From: an uncultured bacterium
GTDB taxonomy: Bacteria > Bacillota_I > Bacilli_A > RF39 > UBA660
Reading direction: 5' to 3'
NCBI GenBank assembly: GCA_905216155.1
Contig: CAJMSU010000002.1
Location: 1-64,000 of the forward strand
Length of the DNA stretch: 64,000 bases
The position numbers were made by a program, and so were the translations under genes. The notes beneath the pieces were generated by a model. That model searched no databases, had not been told where the DNA came from, and worked only from the letters and a program-made list of their open reading frames with translations. The stretch's first letter is position 1. Each line of letters begins with the position of its first letter. Shown piece after piece: positions 34,789-43,785 of this stretch.

Positions 34789-35084
34789 GATAGTAAATTC
34801 CTTGAATGCATATCAAGTATAGATTGAACAACTTTATTGACATTATTATTATCAACATAATAAGTTCTTGTATCGTACATGTCTTGGCATAAAACATAAA
34901 CAACAATAACTAAATCATTATATTGTTCTAATTCTTTATCACTCAATCCTGTATTATTTTTAATATAATCAATAGCAACTTTTATTATTGTTTCAAGATA
35001 TTTTTTATCTTCTTCTGTAATATCAGATAATCGTAAATAGTTTTTTAAACTATCTACTGTTATTTCACTAACTTTAGTAACCAT
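34785..35084 (-). CDS. Head-tail connector (gp6-like)
   Basis: 99 aa from the ATG at 35084 (AAAGGAG upstream). All-helical DNA-packaging connector pattern (VSEITVDSLKNYLRL...EEDKKYLETIIKVAIDYIKNNTGL...VYVLCQDMYDTRTYY). Forms the ring under the portal. Confidence 0.83.
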   Translation of the reverse strand: MVTKVSEITVDSLKNYLRLSDITEEDKKYLETIIKVAIDYIKNNTGLSDKELEQYNDLVIVVYVLCQDMYDTRTYYVDNNNVNKVVQSILDMHSRNLLS

Positions 35085-35128
35085 AACTATTTCTCCTTTC
35101 ATGGAGTCGCCTGAACAAACGAAATTAC

Positions 35129-35548
35129 TTACTCTTTATCAGTTTTTGGTTCTTTATTTGATTTATCATCAGGGTTTGAACCATCACCCTTATTTTCATC
35201 ATCTGATGCTTCACTATCTTTATTATCTTCACTTGACTCTTCGCCACTATCTAAATTATCTTTATTTTCATCATCAGTATTTTCTTCTGACTTTAAATTT
35301 AATTCTTCTTCTAATTCAGCAATTCTATTTGATAAAGTTTGTATTTCACTATCCTTATCATTTAGTTGTTTTGTTAAATCTTTGATAGTTTTTTCCATTT
35401 CTTTATTAGACATTGCTTTTTCAGAATAAGGAGTAACAAATCCTGCACTTTCAAGGGCAGTGGCTAAAGATTTATCTTTAATATCAATAACCTTGCCCTT
35501 TGATGCAGATATTTGACTATTAGCAAATCCTTTATTTACTAGATACAT
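35129..35548 (-). CDS. Acidic coiled-coil head-region protein
   Basis: 139 aa. The N-terminal 45 residues form a small folded part (MYLVNKGFANSQISASKGKVIDI), then a coiled coil (about 48-88), then a very acidic Ser/Asp/Glu/Lys tail. It is encoded immediately downstream of the capsid gene. A head decoration or neck protein is possible; I do not recognise the family. Confidence 0.6.
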   Translation of the reverse strand: MYLVNKGFANSQISASKGKVIDIKDKSLATALESAGFVTPYSEKAMSNKEMEKTIKDLTKQLNDKDSEIQTLSNRIAELEEELNLKSEENTDDENKDNLDSGEESSEDNKDSEASDDENKGDGSNPDDKSNKEPKTDKE

Positions 35549-35558
35549 AAATTATCTC

Positions 35559-36758
35559 CTAGATTGTTTTTGCTTTGATAGTTAATTTAGATAATTTTTG
35601 AAGATGTTCAATTTTAGCATCGCACTCTAACCAAGCAACTACACCTGTTGCATGTTGAGTAGCATATTTTTCTCTTAAAACTTGAATTTCAAGAGATTTA
35701 GATGTTTTTAAAGCAATACCACTAAAGTTACCAAATGTGATTGGAGATTTACCTTCTGCAATACCCTCTTTATTATCTGAAACATAAACAGGATATCCTA
35801 GAACCATACCATCAAATTCACCAGTTGGGTCTGGTACAAAGATTGGTCTATCATTACCATCTTTCATTGTTTCAAGAACTGTTTGAGTATCTTGATTCAT
35901 AACCCAAATAGAACCTTTTCTGAATGATTGAATAACTTTATTTTTTACCTTTACTAAATCATCATAAGAGATAACACCTGCTACTTCTGATTCAACTGTT
36001 TGTGAAGCAGGAATACCACTACATCCAGTAATCTTATCAGTAGTACCATTTAATACTTCTCCCTCTAGGAATAATTTTACATATTCAGCAATAATATTGA
36101 TAACAACATTTACCAAATCAATATCAGTATTATTAATTAAAGAATTACCAATTTTTGCTAAAGCACCAATTAAATAATCTTTTAAAGTTACTGATGTAAA
36201 TTTTCCTGCTTTTTCTACTAATTCAGTAAAATCTTCACCATAAGCAACTGTGATATCTTCACCATTATTAGCACCATAAACAGGAATCTCTAAATTACCT
36301 TTCGTATTATATTTAGTGGCTTTATCTAGGATAGGTGACATATTATGAGCAGTCATAATAATTTTATTTGCAATTGTTGTTGGAACAATTACACCATTTG
36401 CTCCAGTAGTGAATTGACTACCTGTTTCTGCTCTTTCTTCATTCAATACTTCATTTCTGATAAATTTAGCAAAGTTTTCAATATCTCTTTGTTCAATTTC
36501 TAATGCTCTTTTTTCTTCATCCATGTTTTCTTCCTCCTCTTTTTTATCTTCTTCTTTCTTTTCATCATCAACTAACTCTCTACTATCTTCAAATGCTTTC
36601 ATAGTGTTGTTAATTGCTTCTATTTGTGTTTTTAATTCATCAAATAGTTTTTGTTCATCTTCTGTAAATGCTCTTTCTTCTGCCTTTACATCATTTAGTA
36701 ACTTATCCATTTGAGTTACTTTCTCATTTTTTTGTTCTTCTAAACTTTTCTTATTCAT
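35559..36758 (-). CDS. HK97-fold major capsid protein with scaffold domain
   Basis: 399 aa. Residues 1-95 are a charged coiled coil (delta scaffold) removed by the protease. The mature part starts near SQFTTGANGVIVPTTIANKI and keeps the HK97 signatures SPILDKATKYNT, GWVMN-like IWVMNQDTQTVLETM and the C-terminal WLECDAKIEHLQKLSKL. AAAGGAGG precedes the ATG. Order portal-protease-capsid is canonical. Confidence 0.95.
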   Translation of the reverse strand: MNKKSLEEQKNEKVTQMDKLLNDVKAEERAFTEDEQKLFDELKTQIEAINNTMKAFEDSRELVDDEKKEEDKKEEEENMDEEKRALEIEQRDIENFAKFIRNEVLNEERAETGSQFTTGANGVIVPTTIANKIIMTAHNMSPILDKATKYNTKGNLEIPVYGANNGEDITVAYGEDFTELVEKAGKFTSVTLKDYLIGALAKIGNSLINNTDIDLVNVVINIIAEYVKLFLEGEVLNGTTDKITGCSGIPASQTVESEVAGVISYDDLVKVKNKVIQSFRKGSIWVMNQDTQTVLETMKDGNDRPIFVPDPTGEFDGMVLGYPVYVSDNKEGIAEGKSPITFGNFSGIALKTSKSLEIQVLREKYATQHATGVVAWLECDAKIEHLQKLSKLTIKAKTI

Positions 36759-36759
36759 T

Positions 36760-37641
36760 TTACTTTCCTCCTTTAAGTTCTTTTAGAACATTCTCATAAC
36801 TTGAGTAATCTATTTTTTTACCATCCACTTTTGGTGGTTGTTCAGGCACTTCCTCATCTGACCTTATTTCTTTATAACCTCCACGAACAACTTTAACTTG
36901 ATTATTGCTATCAATATTAACTGTTCCATCAGTTATTGAATAAGGCATCTTATACAATTGGCTACCATCTTGAATTGTTCCATAAACAAATTCATCATCA
37001 TAATCCTCTAACCAACCATCTTTAAATAATTGCCTATAAGCACTATTTAAAACTTCTCTCTTTTGTGATGCAGTCATATCACTAAAATTTGGTGTTGGTT
37101 CTTCATTTTCTTTTTCATAAGAAAAAGAGTCATTTTCAAACTCTTCATCTCTATATTCTACAACAGTTGGGTTGCCATCTCGTAATTCTATGCTAGTGCC
37201 TATGTAAGCAGGTATCTTTTTATCATCTATAATTGATACTTCAAATAAATCAATATCTCTTACACTTCTTTCTCTTAATCCACTATTATTAACAACTTCT
37301 TCATCTTTGTTACAAGCAAATCCAAAAGACCAACCTCTTAATTTTTTCTTTTTGGCTTTTTCTATAACATCAGCATCAGTTATTTCAACAATGGCTCTTA
37401 AACCAATGTTATCTTCATAAAGATTAGCACTACCATCTTTTGTATTTGCTAATTCTTTATCGTAATCATGATTTAAAAGAACTTTAATAGCATCATTTTT
37501 TTCTAATGCTCTACGAAAAACTGATGGCATTATTTTTTCTACGAATTGCCCTCGTTTATCGTAAAGAATTTTAGAAAATCTATCAACTGCATTTACATAT
37601 CCATCTATGATAACCTTATCATTTCTTACTTCAATTTTCAT
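36760..37641 (-). CDS. Prohead protease with a C-terminal extension
   Basis: About 293 aa from the ATG at 37641 (GGAGG eight bases upstream). The HK97 U35 protease occupies about 1-165: VIIDGYVNAVDRFSK, catalytic His in VLLNHDYDKELA and Ser in LRGWSFGFAC. The remaining 130 residues (acidic linker, then SDMTASQKREVLNSAYRQLFKDGWLEDYDDEFVYG) are extra compared with the usual 180-220 aa and may be a second small domain. Confidence 0.9.
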   Translation of the reverse strand: MKIEVRNDKVIIDGYVNAVDRFSKILYDKRGQFVEKIMPSVFRRALEKNDAIKVLLNHDYDKELANTKDGSANLYEDNIGLRAIVEITDADVIEKAKKKKLRGWSFGFACNKDEEVVNNSGLRERSVRDIDLFEVSIIDDKKIPAYIGTSIELRDGNPTVVEYRDEEFENDSFSYEKENEEPTPNFSDMTASQKREVLNSAYRQLFKDGWLEDYDDEFVYGTIQDGSQLYKMPYSITDGTVNIDSNNQVKVVRGGYKEIRSDEEVPEQPPKVDGKKIDYSSYENVLKELKGGK

Positions 37642-38875
37642 TGCTTTCACCTCCTCCTTTTTCTATGTTCATTACTGAACCTGTGTTAGGGGTATAATAC
37701 TTTTTAGTTTTAACATCATATAAGACATTTGCTAAATTCATACTTACAACATCTAGTCCATCAATCGAATCATAATCTTCTTCACATCTAATTTCATTTT
37801 TTGTCATCCAACCTGTATCAGATGCAATTTTATATGCTTCATATCTTTCTTTTAATGAACCCCTTGTAATCTTTTTGGTATCAAATGCAAAATAATAAGA
37901 ATCTTTTTCAGTTTCTAATAAGAAATGATTATTTAATTCTGTTTCTATTGCACTTATAATTGGCATTACTGCATCCTTGATAGTATCACTATAATTAGAA
38001 GAAATATGAAATGCATCATTAATATCATCTTTTAAGGTTTTCTTTCGCTCATTCATTTGTAATTCAACTGATGAACTTGCACCCTCTTTAAAATCAATAC
38101 CATCATTCAATACAATTACATTTTCTTCATTGTTGCCACCATAGTACTTATTCCAAGCATCTTTTAATAATTTAATTTCATCTTTTCCTAATTTCCTAGT
38201 AGCAGTAAGAAAACCTTTTTTTGCACCACCTTTTTTTACTAATCCTAATTCATACATTATAGTAGTAAAAGCAGTTTCTATTGAATTTGATATTTCTTCA
38301 ATGGCACTTGTTCCTTTATAACCACATGTTGTGTTTCTTACAATTGTTAAAAAATCATACATTTCATAATCTTTGCCATAAACATTATATTTAACATCTT
38401 TAAATATTGGGTCATAATTTGATTGAAATGAAACATAATCAGGTTCAACATATCGCAATGATTTAAAATCATTTCTTTCTTTTTCAATGTAAATATAAGC
38501 ACCTTTATCAGTAAGATAATCGTATGCTATTGATTTTTTTAAGTTAAATGGATTAAGTAAATCGCCTGTTTGAATATTTAAAATTTTTAATCGTATATCA
38601 TCTTTAATTTCTTCAACTGATTCTATACCATTTTTATCAATTACTTTTTTATACATTTTAATTGGTAAGATAGCAACTGAATTTGAAATTCTATCAACTG
38701 CACTAGAAATAGCAGGTATTGACAATGCTTTTTCTTTTGTGATTTTTTCGCCTCTTAATAAACTTTTTAAAAGTAAATCTTGGGGTGAATCATTATTTGC
38801 TTCTGATGTGTTTTCATCAGTAACTTCAACATTTTGTGTTTCTTCTCGTTTTAAAAACCTAGTAAATATTGACAT
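37631..38875 (-). CDS. HK97-family portal protein
   Basis: 414 aa, normal length. Family features: SIPAISSAVDRISNSVAILPIKMYKK, DYLTDKGAYIYIEKERND, ISNSIETAFTTIMYELGLVKKGGAKKGFL and the helical stem to C terminus. Forms the 12-mer DNA gate. AAAGGAGG precedes the ATG. Late cassette 2 lies just upstream. Confidence 0.94.
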   Translation of the reverse strand: MSIFTRFLKREETQNVEVTDENTSEANNDSPQDLLLKSLLRGEKITKEKALSIPAISSAVDRISNSVAILPIKMYKKVIDKNGIESVEEIKDDIRLKILNIQTGDLLNPFNLKKSIAYDYLTDKGAYIYIEKERNDFKSLRYVEPDYVSFQSNYDPIFKDVKYNVYGKDYEMYDFLTIVRNTTCGYKGTSAIEEISNSIETAFTTIMYELGLVKKGGAKKGFLTATRKLGKDEIKLLKDAWNKYYGGNNEENVIVLNDGIDFKEGASSSVELQMNERKKTLKDDINDAFHISSNYSDTIKDAVMPIISAIETELNNHFLLETEKDSYYFAFDTKKITRGSLKERYEAYKIASDTGWMTKNEIRCEEDYDSIDGLDVVSMNLANVLYDVKTKKYYTPNTGSVMNIEKGGGESNEN

Positions 38876-38900
38876 TGTGATACCTCCTTTCTATAACACG

Positions 38901-38983
38901 AAAAAAACAAACATTTCTGTTTGCTTCTCATTTATACTTATCTACTATACATTATATCATTAATAGAGTGTGAAAAGTGTGAA
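38901..38983 (-). promoter_or_regulatory. Late cassette 2: TGTGAA repeats, extended -10 promoter, attenuator hairpin (portal/head/tail genes)
   Basis: Plus-strand view: TGTGAA at 38969-38974 and 38978-38983; ATTATATCA (TGATATAAT leftward) at 38951-38959; perfect hairpin CAAACA-TTTC-TGTTTG at 38908-38923, followed in leftward RNA by seven U (A7 at 38901-38907). The portal ATG is about 30 bases beyond the hairpin. Confidence 0.78.
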
Positions 38984-38985
38984 AG

Positions 38986-40740
38986 TTATGCAACCTGAAC
39001 AAAAAAGTTTCCATTTTCAAGAAATACTTCTTGTTGTAACAAATAAATACTATTAATAAGTGCTACTACCATATCTATTTTACCATTTGATTTTTTCTTA
39101 TTAACATATCTATTCATATTTGTATCATATACACATCTAGCATTTTGAAAGTTTATTTCTAATAATTTGTTTTCTTCGTATTTAAACTTACCATCCATTA
39201 TTTTTTCGTACAATAATTTAGTAGGTGGATGAAGTGTATCAGAGTGTTGTCTTATTTGAACAGTATTATATTTTTCATCCCATTTTTGAGCAGATGATAA
39301 AGCATTATATCTATCATAACCAATTGCCATAACTGTTACATCATATCTATTTTCTATTGCAAAAACAAAATCTTCTATAACTTTGTAATCAACTGTTCTA
39401 TCACCACAGGCGATACATTTCATGGCATTTATAAATTCATTATAATTGATTTTTTCAAATTGATTTTTTTCTTCAATTCTACCCTCAGGTATAAATGATA
39501 TTGCTTCTGCTAATATTACATCATCATCATTACTTGTCATTGCAACTGAACAGTTATCATTCGACATAGATAAATCGACACCAATATAAACTTCTTTTCC
39601 TGCCCACTCAATTTTATCAACTTTACATTTTTGAACTTCTGTTACATCTATAAAACTTTCAGTACCTGCACCTTGATATATAATATTACAATGCTTGGTT
39701 AAAAAGTTTTCTCGTTTACTTTCCATCTCAATTGCTTTATTTCTTTTAGAAATTAAATCTTTATATATTTTTTCAACTTCAATTGCTAATGGGTTAGATT
39801 GTAAAATAATGTTATCATCAGTAGTCCAGTTTTTAGTTTCATCAGGTTCATATAGTAAGGCAAATACAGTTTCATCAGGGACAGGTAAAGTATTATCTAA
39901 TACTTTTTTTGCATAACTTACTTCTGTTTCCATAGGATTATCAACAGTTGGGTATTTAGTTGATATAATGAAACCTAACTTATTTATAACTAATAACTGC
40001 CCTGACCTCATCGCTTCTATTGGATAATCACTTGGCAATGCTCCTACTTCATCAGCAACAAATACATTTGGTTCTTTTCCATCCATTCTATCTTTAGAAT
40101 AATTTAATGGGGTATATATTGATTCTGTTAGAGTATGCCTTATACAATCTCTTAATATCTTAAACTCACCATCTTCAAAAACTTCTGTATTGGCTTTTAT
40201 AAGTGGTTCTAATGCTTTCTTAATTTCTTTTGCTAATGCACCATCTGGAGCAACTGAATAAAATTGTGAGTATCTAGGTTCTAAATAAAATAATAATAAA
40301 ACCATAAGTGCAACTATAAATGTTTTACCATTCTTTCTGCATATTTCTAATATGATTGTTTCATATCTTCTTCTTGTTTTATCATCACGATAAACTGTAC
40401 ATAAACTAGCAACAATTATTAACCATTGATATCCTGCAAGTGCATCGTAAATCTTTTTACCAACTTTAATACCTTTTGCCATTACCAATATTTTAAGTAT
40501 CTTATCAATCTTTTTAATTCTACTAACATTTATAACATACTTGCTAGATTTATCATCTGCGATATCTAAAAATATCTTACACTGCTTTTTTACATATTTA
40601 GGAGGTATAAACTTCTTTTCACCATTTAATTCAAAAAATAATGGTGATGGCTTTATTGTTCCATCAACTATCTGTTTTGCATAAATATAACTTGGATGAT
40701 TCTCTAAAATATTATTCTTCATTGTCATCATCTTCATCAT
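38986..40740 (-). CDS. terL: Terminase large subunit
   Basis: 584 aa, HK97/P27-type packaging motor. ATPase domain: Walker A as EICRKNGKT (about 128-136), Walker B as NVFVADEVGALP (about 222-233). The nuclease domain begins at EVYIGVDLSMSNDNCSVAM with metal-binding Asp residues continuing in MAIGYDRYN. Several ATGs are clustered at the start (40740 or 40722) and overlap terS. Confidence 0.95.
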   Translation of the reverse strand: MMKMMTMKNNILENHPSYIYAKQIVDGTIKPSPLFFELNGEKKFIPPKYVKKQCKIFLDIADDKSSKYVINVSRIKKIDKILKILVMAKGIKVGKKIYDALAGYQWLIIVASLCTVYRDDKTRRRYETIILEICRKNGKTFIVALMVLLLFYLEPRYSQFYSVAPDGALAKEIKKALEPLIKANTEVFEDGEFKILRDCIRHTLTESIYTPLNYSKDRMDGKEPNVFVADEVGALPSDYPIEAMRSGQLLVINKLGFIISTKYPTVDNPMETEVSYAKKVLDNTLPVPDETVFALLYEPDETKNWTTDDNIILQSNPLAIEVEKIYKDLISKRNKAIEMESKRENFLTKHCNIIYQGAGTESFIDVTEVQKCKVDKIEWAGKEVYIGVDLSMSNDNCSVAMTSNDDDVILAEAISFIPEGRIEEKNQFEKINYNEFINAMKCIACGDRTVDYKVIEDFVFAIENRYDVTVMAIGYDRYNALSSAQKWDEKYNTVQIRQHSDTLHPPTKLLYEKIMDGKFKYEENKLLEINFQNARCVYDTNMNRYVNKKKSNGKIDMVVALINSIYLLQQEVFLENGNFFVQVA

Positions 40741-41224
40741 TCAAGATATCCATTAATGTTTTCTTCTTTGTAGGTTGAGTATTAATAGATATTTTTGCTC
40801 TTGCTTGTGGTGATAATGACAATTCATTACAACATCTAAAAAAGTCTTTAGAATACATATCTCTAACTGACTTTAAATTTATGATAGTTTTTGCATCTAA
40901 ACTGTACCCCTTTTGATTTTTATTATTCTTGTCAATATAATCATATTCACCTGCACTATTTATTTCCTTTTCAATGCTTTCAAGTCTTTCAATAGTAATT
41001 GCAGTTTGATTTAGTAAGTATGTATCTAAATTACTTAATATATCAGGGTTCAAGTTCTTAAGAATATCTTTAAAGATTGCTTTCTGTCTTTTAGTAAGAT
41101 AAGAAAAAGGTTTTATCTTATCATTGTTACCCCTTAACTTTTTTTCATTTTCTTCTCTTGCTTTTCTTTCTTGTTTACTCATTTTTTGTGAGTTAGTATC
41201 AATTGCCTTTGCTGGTCTACCCAT
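40712..41224 (-). CDS. terS: Terminase small subunit, P27 family
   Basis: 170 aa from the ATG at 41224 (GGAGGTGA upstream), starting MGRPAKAIDTNSQK as is usual for the P27 family. Helical DNA-recognition region LTKRQKAIFKDILKNLNPDILSNLDTYLL. An open frame upstream to 41329 lacks a ribosome site. Confidence 0.88.
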   Translation of the reverse strand: MGRPAKAIDTNSQKMSKQERKAREENEKKLRGNNDKIKPFSYLTKRQKAIFKDILKNLNPDILSNLDTYLLNQTAITIERLESIEKEINSAGEYDYIDKNNKNQKGYSLDAKTIINLKSVRDMYSKDFFRCCNELSLSPQARAKISINTQPTKKKTLMDILNDEDDDNEE

Positions 41225-41330
41225 ATCTATCACCTCCAAACTTATCAACAATTGATGGATTTTTTCATTTTGGGCATTTTTTACACTTTTAGGTGGCAGG
41301 TAGGTTTTTAAACATAGATAAAAATGCAAA

Positions 41331-41756
41331 TTAAAAGGCAGGGGGGATGGTTAATGAGCCGACATCTTGCCTTATTTCTTCAAAATTACAATCAGAATCT
41401 ATAAGTTTATATAAAATATTTCTTGGTATAACATCTTTGTCTGCCAACTTGTGATGATAACAGCATAAAGTTATTAAGTTATCATCATCTAATCGCTTAC
41501 TAAAGTCCTCTTCTAATGGTGTTATATGATGAACTTCTAACTTGTTAAAATTAAATACATGAGTAGTTTCATAAATATTTGCTAGACAACATCTACACAA
41601 ATGCTTATCTCTTTCTCTTATATCATCACTCTTCTTATGCCATTTATAAGTCTTTCTAAACTTATCAGCATCAGTTAATCCTCTTACTTGTCTATTCTTA
41701 TAACAAGTCTTGTTAAAATCGTGTATCTTTCCACACCTACTGCAACTTTTTAGCAT
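41331..41756 (-). CDS. HNH endonuclease
   Basis: 141 aa. The HNH core LEVHHITPLEEDFSKRLDDDNLITLCCYHHKLAD and two Cys pairs (CSRC, CRCC) for zinc are clear. HNH proteins next to terminase assist packaging cleavage in HK97-type phages. First gene of the late region after cassette 1; AAGGAGA precedes the ATG. Confidence 0.92.
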   Translation of the reverse strand: MLKSCSRCGKIHDFNKTCYKNRQVRGLTDADKFRKTYKWHKKSDDIRERDKHLCRCCLANIYETTHVFNFNKLEVHHITPLEEDFSKRLDDDNLITLCCYHHKLADKDVIPRNILYKLIDSDCNFEEIRQDVGSLTIPPAF

Positions 41757-41781
41757 AAAATATCTCCTTACCTAAAACAAA

Positions 41782-41880
41782 GCATAGCACCTTTTTCTAT
41801 GCTTATATGAGAGTATAAAGGAGATTATAGAACTGAAAAGAAAAAAAGGTGCTATAAAGTTTTATTATACTCTCATATAA
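41782..41880 (-). repeat. Interleaved inverted repeats upstream of the HNH/terminase genes
   Basis: Pair A: 41784-41796 with 41843-41855 (13 bp perfect, ATAGCACCTTTTT). Pair B: 41803-41818 with 41865-41880 (16 bp perfect, TTATATGAGAGTATAA). The order is A-B-A'-B', a pseudoknot topology. A further 6-bp hairpin (GCATAG/CTATGC, 41782-41802) competes with both. Confidence 0.85.
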
Positions 41881-41885
41881 ACATG

Positions 41886-41967
41886 AAAAAAGACAACTAT
41901 ATTTGTTGCCTTGATTATATACTTCTATAACTACATTATATCATTAATTGATTGTGAAAAATGTGAA
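41886..41967 (-). promoter_or_regulatory. Late cassette 1: TGTGAA repeats, extended -10 promoter, attenuator hairpin (HNH/terminase)
   Basis: Plus-strand view: TGTGAA at 41953-41958 and 41962-41967; ATTATATCA at 41935-41943; hairpin GACAAC/GTTGCC at 41892-41910 with A6 at 41886-41891 (leftward U run). The interleaved repeats follow before the HNH start. The cassette overlaps the 3' end of the last early gene. Confidence 0.77.
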
Positions 41968-42143
41968 ACTTTTATAGCAAAATCTAATATAAATAATTCA
42001 TTTTTATTATTTTTTTGTATTTTTTTAATATTTTGATTTTTATTTAATTTATTTTGACAATTAGAACATAAGCATCTACCATTAATACCTTTTAAATAAT
42101 CAAAATTGCCACATTCATCACATTTATCTTTATAATTATTCAT
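41931..42143 (-). CDS. Small zinc-ribbon protein
   Basis: 70 aa from the ATG at 42143, which overlaps the upstream stop; a longer frame to 42185 overlaps more. Two pairs CDEC and CSNC make a zinc ribbon, followed by a Lys/Asn-rich linker. Its last codons form part of late cassette 1. Function unknown. Confidence 0.6.
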   Translation of the reverse strand: MNNYKDKCDECGNFDYLKGINGRCLCSNCQNKLNKNQNIKKIQKNNKNELFILDFAIKVSHFSQSINDIM

Positions 42144-42432
42144 TCTTTTTTCTTTTGATGTCATTATCATATATTTTTCTTCCACAAAAAGGACAATATC
42201 TAATATCTACATATCTTGCACCATTAAGATTCTCTATCATTAAACCTGCATATATATCATTTTGACCTTTTAATATAAAAATATTTAGATAATCTCTTTC
42301 TTTACTTCCCATTCTTGAAGAATATCCATGTGTTTCTTTAAATTCTTGTGTGTGAATTGTTTTACCTGTAATTGCACCATTATAGTATTTATCTTTACTA
42401 CAATATAAACATTCAAATTCTTTACTAATCAT
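42136..42432 (-). CDS. Small phage protein with zinc ribbon
   Basis: 98 aa from the ATG at 42432 (AGGTG upstream). Cys pairs CLYC near the start and CPFC near the end (DIRYCPFCGRKI) probably bind one zinc. Early gene of unknown function. Confidence 0.65.
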   Translation of the reverse strand: MISKEFECLYCSKDKYYNGAITGKTIHTQEFKETHGYSSRMGSKERDYLNIFILKGQNDIYAGLMIENLNGARYVDIRYCPFCGRKIYDNDIKRKKNE

Positions 42433-42433
42433 A

Positions 42434-42778
42434 TTAAGCACCTATATAAATAATAATTGCTTCATAATGTGGAACTTTGTCTGCCTCTTTTTGCATTTCC
42501 TTTTCATATTCTGCATCAGTTAGATTTGAATATCTAACATCATCAGAAAAATAATCACATAATTCCTCTACATAATCATCTTTAGATGTATAGATAATAT
42601 CATTTATATCACTTTCATAGATAACACCTTTTTCAACTTTTATTGATTTCATAAATGTATAACTATAATCTGCACATACATCTTCACTGTCTGCAAAAAA
42701 CACTATTGGTAAAGTTGGGTTTTCTTTAATTAATTTCAGTAATTCTTTATTTTGTTCTTCTTTAGTTAATTTATTCAT
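42434..42778 (-). CDS. Hypothetical acidic phage protein
   Basis: 114 aa from the ATG at 42778. The block PIVFFADSEDVCADYSYTFMKSIKVEKGVIY with a C-terminal helix and hydrophobic end (EAIIIYIGA) looks folded and acidic. I do not recognise the family. It overlaps the upstream gene end by 8 bases. Confidence 0.6.
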   Translation of the reverse strand: MNKLTKEEQNKELLKLIKENPTLPIVFFADSEDVCADYSYTFMKSIKVEKGVIYESDINDIIYTSKDDYVEELCDYFSDDVRYSNLTDAEYEKEMQKEADKVPHYEAIIIYIGA

Positions 42779-43073
42779 TTTTATCACCATCCCAATAATC
42801 ATCTACTGAACCACTTAAATCATTAAAAATTATCATTATTTCTGTTTCCCATTTAGAGTTACTAGGTATAAAATATTGACTTAATACCTTTGATAATTCT
42901 TCCCAACACATATAAGTAATTTCAGGTGCAGTATATCTATAATCTTTTTTTACTTTTTCTATTTTTCTGATTACTTCATCTGCTCTTTCTACTTTTAAAT
43001 CACTATGGGTTTTAATTATATTAATTATTTCATCTGCAATTGTTATTAAATTTCTAGGTTTATACTCTTTCAT
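42771..43073 (-). CDS. Hypothetical phage protein
   Basis: 100 aa, helical (NLITIADEIINIIKTHSDLKVERADEVIRKIEKVKKDY), acidic C terminus. AGAGGTGA precedes the ATG. Function unknown. Confidence 0.6.
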   Translation of the reverse strand: MKEYKPRNLITIADEIINIIKTHSDLKVERADEVIRKIEKVKKDYRYTAPEITYMCWEELSKVLSQYFIPSNSKWETEIMIIFNDLSGSVDDYWDGDKNE

Positions 43074-43280
43074 TTACTTCACCTCTTTTACTTCCAAAAA
43101 ACAAACATAATTGATATTAACAACATTTTCAATACTTTCATCTGCAAAGAATGTAAATGCATTATTATTACCTCTACACATCTGAATTAAAAATTCTTGT
43201 TTTGAAACATTTATATTTTTATATATTACTTTTTTTATTTCTCCATTTGTTAAATGATATGTTACTTCATATTTTTTCAT
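43074..43280 (-). CDS. Hypothetical phage protein
   Basis: 68 aa, beta-rich small domain (YEVTYHLTNGEIKKVIYKNINV...ENVVNINYVCFLEV). AGGAGG precedes the ATG. Function unknown. Confidence 0.6.
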   Translation of the reverse strand: MKKYEVTYHLTNGEIKKVIYKNINVSKQEFLIQMCRGNNNAFTFFADESIENVVNINYVCFLEVKEVK

Positions 43281-43289
43281 TTGTACCTC

Positions 43290-43544
43290 CTAATAAATTT
43301 CTAAATCGTAATTATTATCTAATAACCATTTTTTAGATTTTTCTTTTAACTCAATTGGTATATTGTTTGAATATAACCTTGCTTTATGTAATCCTATTCT
43401 TGCAACTTCAGGACTTGATGGAATATTTTCACCATTTAATTCTAAAAGTTTTTGCAATAATTCTGAATCGCTTATCTTTTCAAAATTAATTAGTAATTCA
43501 TCTCGCATTTTACAATAATCAGATATTACTTTATCTTGATTCAT
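43290..43544 (-). CDS. Hypothetical phage protein
   Basis: 84 aa, helical, with the block LQKLLELNGENIPSSPEVARIGLHKARLY and a conserved-looking KKWLLDNNYDLEIY end. GAGGAG precedes the ATG. Function unknown. Confidence 0.6.
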   Translation of the reverse strand: MNQDKVISDYCKMRDELLINFEKISDSELLQKLLELNGENIPSSPEVARIGLHKARLYSNNIPIELKEKSKKWLLDNNYDLEIY

Positions 43545-43785
43545 CTTTTACCATCTCCTCAAATTTTGTCCCATCTGCATATAAACTTGTTATAGTAGTT
43601 TCGTTAGTTAAACCAAGATATTTACCTTTATAGATTAACAATTCCTTGTATTCTTCTAAAGAAATAGTAATTACTTTATTTATTTCAACAAGTTCTATAT
43701 CTATTGGTTTACCTCTTGAATTAAATTTTGCTATTGCTTGATTATACTCAAATGCATCTTCTATAACATTTTTAAATAATTTCAT
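43531..43785 (-). CDS. Hypothetical phage protein
   Basis: 84 aa from the ATG at 43785 (GGAGG upstream). The middle (VITISLEEYKELLIYKGKYLGL) resembles the stem of small phage proteins carrying SLEEYKELL blocks. Overlaps the next gene. Function unknown. Confidence 0.6.
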   Translation of the reverse strand: MKLFKNVIEDAFEYNQAIAKFNSRGKPIDIELVEINKVITISLEEYKELLIYKGKYLGLTNETTITSLYADGTKFEEMVKDESR

